Source: G963662985 sp963662985 (GTDB lineage: Bacteria; Chloroflexota; Anaerolineae; Anaerolineales; UBA11579). Taken from it: a stretch of 64,000 bases of DNA. The position numbers were made by a program, and so were the translations under genes. The DNA is taken from positions 186,001 to 250,000 of the forward strand of contig OY760067.1 in NCBI GenBank assembly GCA_963662985.1. Direction: 5' to 3'. This document shows, piece by piece, positions 1-9,061 of the stretch (position 1 is the stretch's first letter; every line of letters starts with the position of its first letter). The notes under the pieces were generated by a model. It was not told where the DNA came from. It ran no database searches and saw only the letters and a program-made list of their open reading frames with translations.

Positions 1-1662
1 TAAAATTGCCACTGCACAAGCATATGTTGAGTCCATTCCGTAGTATGACATATTTGCAGTTCCTAAGTTTTGACCTTCTTCTAGTGGTTTATCTGAAGCA
101 TAATGCAAAATACCTAATTCTGTGTCAAATTTATAAAGATTTACAATTTCATCAATAGGATGCCGAACTGCACGCATCATTTCATACATTGCTGAAAGAT
201 AGGGACCAGCTTCCATTTCAATACATGTATAGCCATCACGATAAAAATTATCCATATAGTGATGGTTTTGCAAAAACGTTCCTCTGACAGTCACCGATTT
301 TTGATTATCTAGTACATTTCCGTAATGAAGAAATTGGGAAACATGATGTGCTTCAAAATAATTATTATAGAGATAGGTATTTCTTGATTGTGAATCGTAT
401 ACGACACTATGAATCATCACATCCCCTACTGTTGCATTTAGTGTTGCTGCCTTCCCCATAATATAAATTCCACGTAACTTGCCTGCATGGTCTGAAACTT
501 TTCTGAGGACATCATATGCTGCCATACCTAATGGGTAATCTATATTTAGAATTAAAGCTTCAGAATCATTAAATGAATCCAGCTTTGTTTTAATTCTTGG
601 ATCTAATAACTCAAGATCAATATTTTTTAAGTCAATTACTTGCGCTTCAAGATCAAAGCTTGTATTTGTAAGAATTCTTTTTATATCAAGTTTTTCTTCT
701 ACTTGATTTAACTTTTTATTAAATTCTGTTCCATATGGTGAACTTATGTATTTCTTTTGAACGTAATATAAGAAATTTTCTATTGATGACTCATTATTTA
801 ATTCTTTTATTTGAGCCCATTCTTCTTGCAGAAATTTATCATTGCTTTTTGGTATATATGCTTCTAGCTCTTTTCTGTTTTTTAATGCAAATCCAGTGAT
901 TAAGTTGATGAACGAATGAGAATTTGAAGATATAAAATAAATTGGACGTGTTTTTATTTCAGGGACTGCATCTTCAATTCGTTCCCACCATTCATGAATT
1001 GCTCGACGATAATCACTTAATGAACTACTAAGTAATTGAATATTTATATCTTGTTTTTTACTTGCAATTAATTTAAGTGTTTCACCAAACTGATCTCCCC
1101 AAATTTGAGATAACATTTTTAAATCTTCATATTTAATTTGCAAGACATCTAATAATGTATATATATCATTAGTTTCTAGGAGATTATTACTAATTTCAAT
1201 TTCTTTTGGGAATTGTTTCATCAAAAGATGAATTTTATTCCATTCGATTTGATATGCTACCAAAATAGGAACAACATCATCAATATCTGTTCTACTTGCT
1301 AAAAGACATGCTAATGTCTCTTCTCCATCATAAAAACATCTTCTTCTTCTAGCTATAGCGTTAACTTGCTGCCATTCACCAACATTCCCAAATCCCATAT
1401 CGATAAATGTTTCAACTCGTTGTCCCAATATTACCGTTGAAATATTTTTTACACATTCTGGAATTCTTAACCAAGAATACACTAAAGCAGGTGCATCAAT
1501 TTCAAAATTTGCAGCCCCAGCATGCATTAACGAATTTGTTCTCATATGAACTTCTTCTAGTGAACGAATTCGTACTTTTTCAGTTGTTCTAAGCAATGAA
1601 TAGTATGTTCGTAAATAAAGATCAATTTCTTCTGAAACTACTACGGGGACTGTTCTTTCCAT
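1..1662 (-). CDS. Unknown protein, DUF6909-like, C-terminus cut off by the window
   Basis: The frame is open from an ATG at 1662 to the window edge, so only the first 554 or so residues are visible. AAGGAA lies just upstream of the ATG. The N-terminal half is helical and holds a conserved-looking stretch MGFGNVGEWQQ. The second half has GKAATLNATVGDVMIHSVV, YTCIEMEAGPYLSAM and LHYASDKPL, which resemble in order the glycine-rich, GD and 'ME' elements of nucleoside phosphorylase folds. From memory this matches proteins labelled DUF6909; that name is tentative and the function unknown. It is probably the last-seen member of a minus-strand group with the two genes upstream of it. Confidence 0.6.
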   Translation of the reverse strand, partial: MERTVPVVVSEEIDLYLRTYYSLLRTTEKVRIRSLEEVHMRTNSLMHAGAANFEIDAPALVYSWLRIPECVKNISTVILGQRVETFIDMGFGNVGEWQQVNAIARRRRCFYDGEETLACLLASRTDIDDVVPILVAYQIEWNKIHLLMKQFPKEIEISNNLLETNDIYTLLDVLQIKYEDLKMLSQIWGDQFGETLKLIASKKQDINIQLLSSSLSDYRRAIHEWWERIEDAVPEIKTRPIYFISSNSHSFINLITGFALKNRKELEAYIPKSNDKFLQEEWAQIKELNNESSIENFLYYVQKKYISSPYGTEFNKKLNQVEEKLDIKRILTNTSFDLEAQVIDLKNIDLELLDPRIKTKLDSFNDSEALILNIDYPLGMAAYDVLRKVSDHAGKLRGIYIMGKAATLNATVGDVMIHSVVYDSQSRNTYLYNNYFEAHHVSQFLHYGNVLDNQKSVTVRGTFLQNHHYMDNFYRDGYTCIEMEAGPYLSAMYEMMRAVRHPIDEIVNLYKFDTELGILHYASDKPLEEGQNLGTANMSYYGMDSTYACAVAIL

Positions 1663-1685
1663 TTATGTTCCTTTCTTATACCAGA

Positions 1686-2162
1686 TTATTTCTTGGATTT
1701 TCTTTTTTCTTTTTTCATTTGTTTATCAAGAACAATATCAATTGCTGATTTTTTATAAATGTTTGATTTTCTTCTCGTCATCGAATAAGAAATTGAAATA
1801 ATTGAAAATATAACAAAGCTTATTCCAAATCCAATTAATAAAGCTCCCCAAAAATATGTAATTGGCTGAATATTTAAACTTGTTCTTAAGGTAAGAAAAA
1901 ACTCTTTTGTATTTGGAATAAAGAAAATAATAAATTCATCCCAATCTAATAATGACACAGATTTACTAAAAAAATAATTTGTTTGTAATATTTTTTGAAT
2001 ATAAACAAATTGATTAATTAAAAACCTTGCTAAAATTAAGCTAAAAACAGGTACTAAAACGATAAGAGCACAACCAACGCCATTCCAAATTGGATGATAT
2101 CGATTGCCTTTTCCTGAAATTTCCTTTTTTTTCTCATAGGAATTAATATAATCATTTGACAT
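1686..2162 (-). CDS. Small membrane protein of unknown function
   Basis: 158 residues with two likely membrane spans, roughly residues 30-52 (GCALIVLVPVFSLILARF) and 103-127 (FWGALLIGFGISFVIFSIIS), separated by a loop of about 50 residues. The C-terminus is strongly basic (KKEKRKSKK), which suggests a cytoplasmic tail. The start is well fixed by AAGGAGG seven bases before the ATG at 2162. It lies 23 bases before the DUF6909-like gene and about 20 bases after the XdhC-type gene, all in the same direction, so the three are probably co-transcribed. I do not recognise the family. Confidence 0.65.
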   Translation of the reverse strand: MSNDYINSYEKKKEISGKGNRYHPIWNGVGCALIVLVPVFSLILARFLINQFVYIQKILQTNYFFSKSVSLLDWDEFIIFFIPNTKEFFLTLRTSLNIQPITYFWGALLIGFGISFVIFSIISISYSMTRRKSNIYKKSAIDIVLDKQMKKEKRKSKK

Positions 2163-2181
2163 TGTTCCTCCTTCAAATAAA

Positions 2182-2940
2182 TCAAATATTATTCTTATTT
2201 TGAATTATTTGCCCCATTACGCTTATTGCAATTTCTTTGGGCGTTTGTGCATTAATTGATAAGCCAATTGGAGAGTATATATTTTTATAAAACTGAGTTG
2301 GTATTTGGTTTTGCTCTAAAACACTTTTTGTATGATTCCATCGTTTTTTGGAACCAAGTATTCCTATATATTTTATCTCTTCTTCTGAAAGTTGTTTTAA
2401 TATTTCTATATCAATTTCAGTTGTTCTTGTAGTCAAAATCAAAATTTTTGAATGGTTTTCTTTTATTATTTGAGAAAATTCACTAGGTAAACATAAATGA
2501 GAATCGTTTTTTATTAATTCACTTTGATTATTAATTATTTCTTCTCTATCATCTCCAAGAAATACATCAAATCCTAACCATTTTGCACATTCTGCAATTG
2601 CTGAACCTACATAACCTGCTCCATAAATAAAAATTTTTGAGGTTGTGCATATTTTTTCTAAAAATACCTCAATATTTTTTTCAACATTGCAATTTTTATC
2701 AAATTGTTCGTATAAAACCAGTTCATTTGTTTGATTTGATAAAAAAAACTCATGCGCTTTTTCTTTGATTTCTTTTTCAAATTCTCCACCGCCAATAGAA
2801 CCATCTGAAGTTCCATCCTGCCAAAAGATCATTTTACTTCCTGATTTTCTTGAGGCAGTACCATTCACTTTTGTGATTGTTGTTATAACACCATTGATAT
2901 TTTTCTTTTGTATTAATTTAGATATTTCATTATAGTCCAT
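2182..2940 (-). CDS. XdhC/CoxI family protein
   Basis: 252 residues with the two parts of XdhC-type proteins. The N-terminal part has the GTASRKSGSKMIFWQDG and GSIGGGEFE motifs (residues about 27-55). The C-terminal Rossmann part has FIYGAGYVGSAIAECAKWLG (about 103-123), then ILTTRTTEIDIEIL and GILGSKKRW. Family members help insert the sulfurated molybdenum cofactor into xanthine dehydrogenase-type enzymes, acting in the cytoplasm. No molybdenum hydroxylase is visible here, so the partner is unknown. It is the first gene of a likely three-gene minus-strand operon. The C-terminal SPIGLSINAQTPKEIAISV motif is typical of the family. Confidence 0.85.
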   Translation of the reverse strand: MDYNEISKLIQKKNINGVITTITKVNGTASRKSGSKMIFWQDGTSDGSIGGGEFEKEIKEKAHEFFLSNQTNELVLYEQFDKNCNVEKNIEVFLEKICTTSKIFIYGAGYVGSAIAECAKWLGFDVFLGDDREEIINNQSELIKNDSHLCLPSEFSQIIKENHSKILILTTRTTEIDIEILKQLSEEEIKYIGILGSKKRWNHTKSVLEQNQIPTQFYKNIYSPIGLSINAQTPKEIAISVMGQIIQNKNNI

Positions 2941-3014
2941 TGATTATTTTCCTTACTTTACCTGATATTATAACATTTTGAATATATAGAACAAATAGCT
3001 AATTAAAATATTTG

Positions 3015-3043
3015 TTGACATGAAGTTTTTGTACTATTATAAT
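3015..3043 (+). promoter_or_regulatory. Consensus sigma-70-type promoter of the valS leader
   Basis: TTGACA at 3015-3020, exactly 17 bases, then TATAAT at 3038-3043. Both boxes match the housekeeping consensus perfectly. Transcription should begin near 3050, just before the T-box leader. Confidence 0.85.
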
Positions 3044-3049
3044 TTGACT

Positions 3050-3305
3050 TATATTAAATATTGGCTTTGAGAAGAGTAAGAACTAATTCACTCTTTAGAG
3101 AAAGATAGTCGTAGGCTGAAAACTATCTGAGAAAGATATGTTCTGAATGTCGCTCAAAACGAGAGTTGAAGAAAACCTTTTGGTAAGTAGAACAACACGG
3201 TGTGCTCGTTATCGCATTTTGAGTGCTAAAACTAAAAATTTAGTTTTAGAATTGAGGTGGTACCACGGAATCTTTCGTCCTCTGGATGGAAGATTTTTTA
3301 TTTTA
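3050..3305 (+). promoter_or_regulatory. T-box riboswitch controlling valS
   Basis: The leader between the promoter and valS carries the T-box core AGGTGGTACCACGG at 3256-3268, whose bulge pairs with the NCCA end of uncharged tRNA. GAGG at 3254-3257 can pair with CCTC at about 3279-3282 to form the antiterminator. The Stem I apex region carries GATAGTCGTAGGCTGAAAACTATC at about 3106-3128 (split here as GATAG...CTATC arms). The likely specifier is GTC (Val) at 3149-3151 in the 3' side of Stem I, preceded by TGAA. The competing terminator follows immediately. An open frame starting inside this leader is not a real extension of valS. Confidence 0.88.
3270..3305 (+). terminator. Attenuator terminator of the valS T-box
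   Basis: ATCTTTCGTCC pairs with GGATGGAAGAT around a TCT loop (11 base pairs including G-T pairs), followed by TTTTTTATTTT. It overlaps the 3' arm of the T-box antiterminator, so the two are mutually exclusive. Confidence 0.85.
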
Positions 3306-3335
3306 AGCGAAATTATTTTTAGGAGTAAACAACTA

Positions 3336-6044
3336 ATGACTAATACTTTGCCTAAAGCTTATGATTTTCAAAATACTGAAAAAAGAATTTATGATATGTG
3401 GGAAAAAAGCGGTTTCTTTAAACCTAGCAATGATCCACAAAAGCCTGGGTTTGATTCTTCAATAAAACCATATGTTATCACTATACCGCCTCCTAATGTT
3501 ACTGGTATTTTACATTTAGGTCATGCAATGTTTGTAAGCATGGAAGATTTGATGATCCGCTATCATCGTATGAAAGGAATCCCTACTCTTTGGGTACCGG
3601 GGACTGATCATGCTGGGATTGCAACTCAATTAAAAGTTGAAAATAAATTACGAGAACAAGGAACTTCGCGAGAAGAAATTGGTCGAGAAAAATTTCTTGA
3701 AGAAGCATGGGAATGGAAAAATCATCACCATGGAGTGATTACAAGTCAAATTCGACGATTAGGTGCTTCATGTGATTGGGATCGAGAACGTTTCACTTTG
3801 GATGAAGGCCTTTCAGAGGCTGTTGCTGAAGCATTTGTGCGCTTGTATGATAAGGGTTTGATCTATCGTGGACCGTATTTGGTAAATTGGTCACCTGGCT
3901 TGATGACGGCTGTTTCAGACATTGAAGTTGAACACTCACAAGAACCTGGTAAACTTTATTATTTTAAATACCCTATCAAAGATAGTGATGAATATTTGCC
4001 TGTCGCAACAACTCGACCTGAAACAATTTTGGGAGATACTGCTGTTTGTGTACACCCAGAAGATGATCGATATCAACATTTGGTTGGTAAAACAGCTTTG
4101 GTTCCCATGTTGAATCGTGAAATTCCGATCATTGCAGACGAGTATGTTGATCGTGAGTTTGGTACTGGTGCTTTGAAGATTACGCCAGGACATGATATCA
4201 ATGACTATGAAATTGGATTGCGACATAATTTGCCAATAATTTCAATTATGGATAAAAAAGCTGCTATCAATGAAGAAGGTGGTCAGTATGCAGGTTTGGA
4301 CCGATTTGATTGCCGCAAGAAATTATGGGCTGATATGAAAACAGCAGGCTTAGTGTTGAAAGAAGAGCCATACACTTTGAATGTTCCTCGCTCACAACGA
4401 GGTGGTGAAATAGTTGAACCTATGATCTCGACTCAATGGTTTGTGAAAACAAAACCATTGGCTGAAAAAGCTTTGGATGCTGTAAAAAGCGGAAAGATTA
4501 AGATTGTTCCAGACTTCTTTGAAAAAGTCTATTTCAATTGGATGGAAAATATCCAAGACTGGTGTATTAGCCGACAATTATGGTGGGGGCATCGAATCCC
4601 CGTATGGTATGGTCCGGATGGCACTCCTTTTGCTGCACATAATGCTGATGAAGCACTTGAAAAAGCCAAAGAACATTACGGTGAAGATGTTGAAATCAAT
4701 CAAGAAGAAGACGTTTTAGACACTTGGTTTAGTTCAGGATTATGGCCGTTCTCTACTTTAGGTTGGCCTGAAAAAACACCTGATCTGAATTATTTCTATC
4801 CAACTGTGATGATGGAAACTGGTTATGACATTTTGTTCTTCTGGGTATCGAAAATGATCATGCTAGGAATTGAATTTATGGGAGATATTCCTTTTAGCGA
4901 GATTTATTTGCATGGTTTGATTCGCGATGAAAAAGGTCGTAAAATGTCTAAATCATTAGGAAATGTGATTGATCCATTAATCGTGATGGATGATTTAGGA
5001 ACAGACGCATTGCGATTCACATTACTGGTTGGTTCTTCACCAGGGAATGACATGAATTTGAGCATCGATAAGGTGACTGCAAATCGAAACTTCGCAAATA
5101 AAATCTGGAATGCTACACGATTGGTTTTGAGTTTAATTGATCGGGCTCCTGAAAGTGCAAATTCAAAACCAGATTGGACTCGTGCTGATAGTTGGATCTG
5201 GGCTAGAAGCGAACAATTGCGAAGAGATGTTGAACGATTATTCACTACTCACCAATACGGTGAAGCAGGAAGACAAATTTATGATTTCTTCTGGAGTGAA
5301 TTTGCAGACTGGTATTTGGAAATTGCAAAACTTCAGATTGCTGAAGGTGGAGATCGTGCTTTTTACACTATGCAAAATACTGTTCGTATTCTCGATATTT
5401 GTTTACGTATGTTGCATCCATTCACACCATTTGTGACTGAAGAATTATGGGGATTTTTAAAGAAGGCTTCAATGGATAAAAGTTCTGATTTGGCTTTATT
5501 TGGTGAATGGGAAGAAATGTTAATGGTTGCACAATTCCCAGAACCTTCAGACGAGGCTGTTTGGGAAAATGGAGCAATCACTGATTTTAATTTAGTGATG
5601 GAAATAGTTCGATCTATTCGGAATATGCGTGCTGAAATGAAAGTAAAGCCAAGTTTGAAAATACCTGCAACGTTTGTATGTGGCGATCAAATAAAATTAA
5701 TACAAAATCAAATTTCATCAATTTCAGCATTGTCAAATTTGGAAAGTGAAGAAATTAAAATTGTTAATACTATTCAAGAAAAACCAGATGGAAGTGTTGC
5801 TTTGGTAGTTAATAGTATTGAAATTTATTTACCATTAGCCAAGTTAGTTGATTCGAAAGATGAAAAAGCTAGATTAGAAAAAGAGTTAAATGAAACAGAA
5901 AGTCATATTTCACGGCTTGAGAAACTCCTAAATAGTCCCTTCGCAGAAAAAGCTCCTGAAAATGTAGTTGATGCTGAAAAGAATAAGTTGGAAAGTTTTA
6001 AGATAACAGCTGAGAAAATAAAATCTCAACTTGAAAAATTATAA
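3336..6044 (+). CDS. valS: Valyl-tRNA synthetase
   Basis: Class I aminoacyl-tRNA synthetase that charges tRNA-Val. The real start is the ATG at 3336, preceded by AGGAG; this gives 902 residues, normal for ValRS. The longer open frame upstream lies in the T-box RNA. HLGH (the HIGH signature) is at residues 60-63 within PPPNVTGILHLGH. The editing domain includes TTRPETILGDTAV, and GRKMSKSLGNVIDP (KMSKS loop) is near residue 535. The anticodon-binding helical domain follows, and the C-terminus is the coiled-coil arm typical of ValRS (KARLEKELNETESHISRLEK). Expression should rise when tRNA-Val is uncharged, through the T-box. Confidence 0.97.
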   Translation: MTNTLPKAYDFQNTEKRIYDMWEKSGFFKPSNDPQKPGFDSSIKPYVITIPPPNVTGILHLGHAMFVSMEDLMIRYHRMKGIPTLWVPGTDHAGIATQLKVENKLREQGTSREEIGREKFLEEAWEWKNHHHGVITSQIRRLGASCDWDRERFTLDEGLSEAVAEAFVRLYDKGLIYRGPYLVNWSPGLMTAVSDIEVEHSQEPGKLYYFKYPIKDSDEYLPVATTRPETILGDTAVCVHPEDDRYQHLVGKTALVPMLNREIPIIADEYVDREFGTGALKITPGHDINDYEIGLRHNLPIISIMDKKAAINEEGGQYAGLDRFDCRKKLWADMKTAGLVLKEEPYTLNVPRSQRGGEIVEPMISTQWFVKTKPLAEKALDAVKSGKIKIVPDFFEKVYFNWMENIQDWCISRQLWWGHRIPVWYGPDGTPFAAHNADEALEKAKEHYGEDVEINQEEDVLDTWFSSGLWPFSTLGWPEKTPDLNYFYPTVMMETGYDILFFWVSKMIMLGIEFMGDIPFSEIYLHGLIRDEKGRKMSKSLGNVIDPLIVMDDLGTDALRFTLLVGSSPGNDMNLSIDKVTANRNFANKIWNATRLVLSLIDRAPESANSKPDWTRADSWIWARSEQLRRDVERLFTTHQYGEAGRQIYDFFWSEFADWYLEIAKLQIAEGGDRAFYTMQNTVRILDICLRMLHPFTPFVTEELWGFLKKASMDKSSDLALFGEWEEMLMVAQFPEPSDEAVWENGAITDFNLVMEIVRSIRNMRAEMKVKPSLKIPATFVCGDQIKLIQNQISSISALSNLESEEIKIVNTIQEKPDGSVALVVNSIEIYLPLAKLVDSKDEKARLEKELNETESHISRLEKLLNSPFAEKAPENVVDAEKNKLESFKITAEKIKSQLEKL

Positions 6045-6050
6045 TAAAGG

Positions 6051-6085
6051 AAAAGAGTTCTATACTTTTAGAACTCTTTTTTATA
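6051..6085 (+). terminator. Terminator after valS
   Basis: AAGAGTTCT and AGAACTCTT form a hairpin around ATACTTTT, followed by TTTTTATATTTTT, seven bases after the valS stop. Confidence 0.8.
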
Positions 6086-6126
6086 TTTTTTCGATATAAT
6101 AAAAGAAAAAAATATTGGAGGCAAGA

Positions 6127-6582
6127 ATGGGAATTGAAGATAAAGATAATAAAAAAGAAAATGAAATAAAAAAAGATGAACATAAAACAGTCACTACACC
6201 TGCTTATACCACACCTAAAAAAAATAAACCTATAGAGAAGAAAACAGATCCCAAAAAAGAGGATGAAAAAGAATTATTCACTGATAGTTCAGAAGCTTTA
6301 GAGGCATTGTTAGATGGAAAAGATGTTGAAACAATTCCTTTTGAAGAAAAAGAACCAGCCAAAGAAATAAAAATTAATGATGAAGAAATTGTAGTTAAAA
6401 AAGATAGCGAAACAAGCAATAAAAATAAACCTGAGGGTATGAAAACTCAACAAGCTGAGTCAAAGTCAAATGATAGTAAAAAATGGTGGATCATTGGTGG
6501 AATTTCTTTTGCTGGGTTAATATTAATATGTTGTTGTATTGGTGTGATTGCTTTTTCTTATTTAGGTTATACAGAATACTAA
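6127..6582 (+). CDS. Charged, C-terminally membrane-anchored protein, unknown function
   Basis: 151 residues. The start is the ATG at 6127 because TTGGAGG sits eight bases before it; an upstream in-frame ATG at 6115 would lie before the ribosome-binding site. Residues 1-115 are low-complexity, rich in Lys and Glu/Asp, and probably disordered. Residues about 122-148 (KWWIIGGISFAGLILICCCIGVIAF) form one membrane span with a Cys triplet, leaving a very short tail. This is tail-anchored topology with a long cytoplasmic charged arm. The next gene has the same plan with a purely basic arm. No family recognised. Confidence 0.6.
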   Translation: MGIEDKDNKKENEIKKDEHKTVTTPAYTTPKKNKPIEKKTDPKKEDEKELFTDSSEALEALLDGKDVETIPFEEKEPAKEIKINDEEIVVKKDSETSNKNKPEGMKTQQAESKSNDSKKWWIIGGISFAGLILICCCIGVIAFSYLGYTEY

Positions 6583-6673
6583 AAAAAAATTATTAAAAAA
6601 GTTATTAGACAAAAACCTGTTAAATTCGATATAATTGCAACAAGAATTATTTAATAAAAGAATGGAGAGAGAC

Positions 6674-7126
6674 ATGAGTCCTGATTCAAAACACGCAGGA
6701 AAAGCAGGTAAAGCTTCAACTTCAAGTCATACCGAGAAGACTACTGCAAAAAAAGCTGCAACGCCTAAAAAACCAACTACTAAAACAGCTGCAAAAAAAG
6801 CAGCAACAAAAGCTTCAAAACCAAAATCTACAACTTCTAAAACCAGTGTAAAGTCATCTACCGGAAGAGAATCTGGTGGCAAAGCTACACAAATTAAGAA
6901 GCAAGAAGTTTCATATAACAGCTCTGCTAGCAAAGCTACTGCAAGCGCAGGTAAAGTTGCTGGTAAAGCTTTGGATGCTGATCGAAATCGAGATACAGGA
7001 TCTAAACTTAAAGATAAGAAAAAAGCAAATCGAAAAAATAATAAACTTGGTTGTTTCCAAATTATCTTGATCTTACTTGTAATTGCAGCGATTGTTTTCT
7101 TGTTATTTAAATTCAATATAATCTAA
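6674..7126 (+). CDS. Histone H1-like basic protein with a C-terminal membrane anchor
   Basis: 150 residues. The ATG at 6674 is chosen because GGAGAGAG ends just before it; two in-frame ATGs upstream (6635, 6662) precede or sit within that site. Residues 1-120 are almost only Lys, Ala, Ser, Thr and Pro with KKAATPKKPTTKTAAKKAA-type repeats, like histone H1 tails and bacterial AlgP/HC2-type proteins. Residues about 125-147 (CFQIILILLVIAAIVFLLF) form one membrane span. Such an arm could hold DNA, RNA or teichoic-type polymer at the membrane; this is inference only. It ends at its own terminator. Confidence 0.6.
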   Translation: MSPDSKHAGKAGKASTSSHTEKTTAKKAATPKKPTTKTAAKKAATKASKPKSTTSKTSVKSSTGRESGGKATQIKKQEVSYNSSASKATASAGKVAGKALDADRNRDTGSKLKDKKKANRKNNKLGCFQIILILLVIAAIVFLLFKFNII

Positions 7127-7139
7127 AAATATAACCTAA

Positions 7140-7171
7140 AACTCCTCTTTTTTGAGGAGTTTTTTATTTTT
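7140..7171 (+). terminator. Terminator after the H1-like gene
   Basis: AACTCCTC / GAGGAGTT hairpin around a T-rich loop, followed by TTTTTATTTTT. Confidence 0.8.
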
Positions 7172-7181
7172 AATCTATATA

Positions 7182-7210
7182 TTGACATGATGATATTTCT
7201 CTTCTATACT
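7182..7210 (+). promoter_or_regulatory. Promoter of the acyl-CoA ligase gene
   Basis: TTGACA at 7182-7187, a 17-base spacer, and TATACT at 7205-7210. The predicted start of transcription near 7217 gives a leader of about 43 bases to the chosen ATG. Confidence 0.75.
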
Positions 7211-7259
7211 CAGCTTATTATTAAATTTGGACGGAAACTCTCAGGAATGGAATTTTTTT

Positions 7260-8963
7260 ATGACAGTATATGATCAAAAACCTTGGATCAAAAGTTATGA
7301 TAATGGAGTGCCCAGTCATATTGAATATCCAAATATTACGATCAATCAAATGTTCGAAGAAACTGTAAAAAAGTACCCAAAAAGGATTTTTACTGAATTT
7401 AAGGGAACTGAACATTCTTTTTCTGATCTTAAATACGAAGTTGATTGCTTTGCATCAGGATTATATTCAATTGGTGTTCGAAAAGGTGATCGTGTTGGCG
7501 TATTAATGCTTAATACTCCGCAATTTGTGATCACTATGTTGGCACTTATGAAAATTGGTGCCATTGTTGTTGCAACAAACCCTTTATATACCGTTCATGA
7601 AATTATTCATCAGGCTAATAATTCTGAAATGACTTATATGATTGCCATGACTAATTTTTATGAAAAAGTTAAAGAAGCTCAACCAAAAACTTCAATTAAG
7701 CAAGTGATTGTTTCAAATCTTAAAGAGGCTTTACCCCCTCTATCTAGACTCGCATTTAGTTTATTTTTAGAAAGAAAAAAAGGGTTCCATATTTCTGGCT
7801 TAGAAGACAATGATATTTGGTTCCAAAGTTTGTTAAAAAATAACGAACCTTCTGATTTACCAAAGATAGAAATTCAGCCAGATGATATTGCATTATTACA
7901 ATATACTGGTGGAACCACCGGGGTGTCAAAAGGCGCTATTGCTACCCATCGGATTTTAGTATCTAATATTTATCAAATTGATGCTTGGATGACAAATTTA
8001 GAAGATGGAAAAGAAGTAATTTTAGGAGCTGTACCTTTTTATCATTCATACGGTATGGTAGTAGGAATTGCTTATTCATTATTAAAAGGCGCTACCCTTC
8101 CTATGGTTCCTGATCCTCGGAATATTGATGATGTATTAGCTGCAATAGAAAGAAATAGAGTGACTGTATTTCCATCTGTACCAGCTATGTTTAATGCTAT
8201 TAATAAACATCCTAATGTTATTTCACGAAAAACAGATATAACCACTATTAAGGCTTGTATCTCCGGTTCTGCACCTCTTCCAAAAGAAACTAAAGAAACT
8301 TGGGAGTTCTTTACAAAAGGTTCATTAACAGAAGGTTATGGTTTGTCAGAAACTCCTGTCGTGACACATTGTAATCCTCAAAAAGGGATTAATAAAACTG
8401 GGTCAATTGGTCTGCCATTCCCCGATGTTGAATGCAAAATTGTTGATGTTAATGATTCAAGTAAAGTTATGTCTATTGGTGAAGAAGGAGAACTTCTGAT
8501 TAAAGGTCCTCAGATGATGATGGGATACTATAATAACCAAGAAGAAACTGCTAAAGCAATTTGTGATGGTTGGCTGTATACAGGTGATGTGGTTTATATG
8601 GATGATGATGGCTACTTCTTTATTGTGGGACGCAAAAAAGATTCCATCAAACCAGGTGGTTTTCAAGTTTGGCCAGATGAGATAGAAAATATTCTATTAG
8701 GCCATAAAGCAATTAAAGAAGCTGGTGTTGCGGGTATTTTAGATGAAAATAATAACGAGGCAGTTAAAGCATGGTTAGTGATTGAAGAAGATGGAAAAAT
8801 AACTATTGAAGAAGTTCAAGAATTTTGTAAAAAATATCTTACTGGATACAAAATTCCACGTTATATAGAGTTTATTGATAAACTTCCACGAACTCATGTC
8901 GGAAAACTACTAAGAAGAGAATTAATTCGAATTCATAACGAAAAAACTCAATTCGATAAATAG
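7260..8963 (+). CDS. Long-chain acyl-CoA ligase (AMP-binding family)
   Basis: 567 residues. It activates a carboxylic acid, probably a fatty acid, with ATP and CoA through an acyl-adenylate. The P-loop-like motif LLQYTGGTTGVSKGAI is near residue 213, EGYGLSETP near 360, GWLYTGDVVYMDDDGYFFIV near 438, and the C-terminal catalytic lysine region LPRTHVGKLLRREL near 545. An in-frame TTG at 7227 exists, but the ATG at 7260 follows AGGAATGGAA and begins with sequence typical of the family (DQKPWIKSYDNGVP). It is a single-gene unit with its own promoter and terminator. Chain-length preference cannot be read from sequence. Confidence 0.9.
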   Translation: MTVYDQKPWIKSYDNGVPSHIEYPNITINQMFEETVKKYPKRIFTEFKGTEHSFSDLKYEVDCFASGLYSIGVRKGDRVGVLMLNTPQFVITMLALMKIGAIVVATNPLYTVHEIIHQANNSEMTYMIAMTNFYEKVKEAQPKTSIKQVIVSNLKEALPPLSRLAFSLFLERKKGFHISGLEDNDIWFQSLLKNNEPSDLPKIEIQPDDIALLQYTGGTTGVSKGAIATHRILVSNIYQIDAWMTNLEDGKEVILGAVPFYHSYGMVVGIAYSLLKGATLPMVPDPRNIDDVLAAIERNRVTVFPSVPAMFNAINKHPNVISRKTDITTIKACISGSAPLPKETKETWEFFTKGSLTEGYGLSETPVVTHCNPQKGINKTGSIGLPFPDVECKIVDVNDSSKVMSIGEEGELLIKGPQMMMGYYNNQEETAKAICDGWLYTGDVVYMDDDGYFFIVGRKKDSIKPGGFQVWPDEIENILLGHKAIKEAGVAGILDENNNEAVKAWLVIEEDGKITIEEVQEFCKKYLTGYKIPRYIEFIDKLPRTHVGKLLRRELIRIHNEKTQFDK

Positions 8964-8973
8964 CTAATTTTTA

Positions 8974-9009
8974 CAGTTCATCGATAAAATATCGATGAAC
9001 TTTTTATTT
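8974..9009 (+). terminator. Terminator after the acyl-CoA ligase gene
   Basis: AGTTCATCGATA / TATCGATGAACT is a near-perfect stem with a short AAA loop, followed by TTTTTATTT. Confidence 0.85.
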
Positions 9010-9061
9010 ACAAATTCACCTTTGAAACTTTTCTATGTTAAAATATAAAATTGGTGAAATT

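Noticed and set aside
3147..3335. N-terminal extension of ValRS by 63 residues
   Set aside because: It translates T-box RNA including the antiterminator and terminator; a proper ribosome-binding site and family-typical start occur at 3336.
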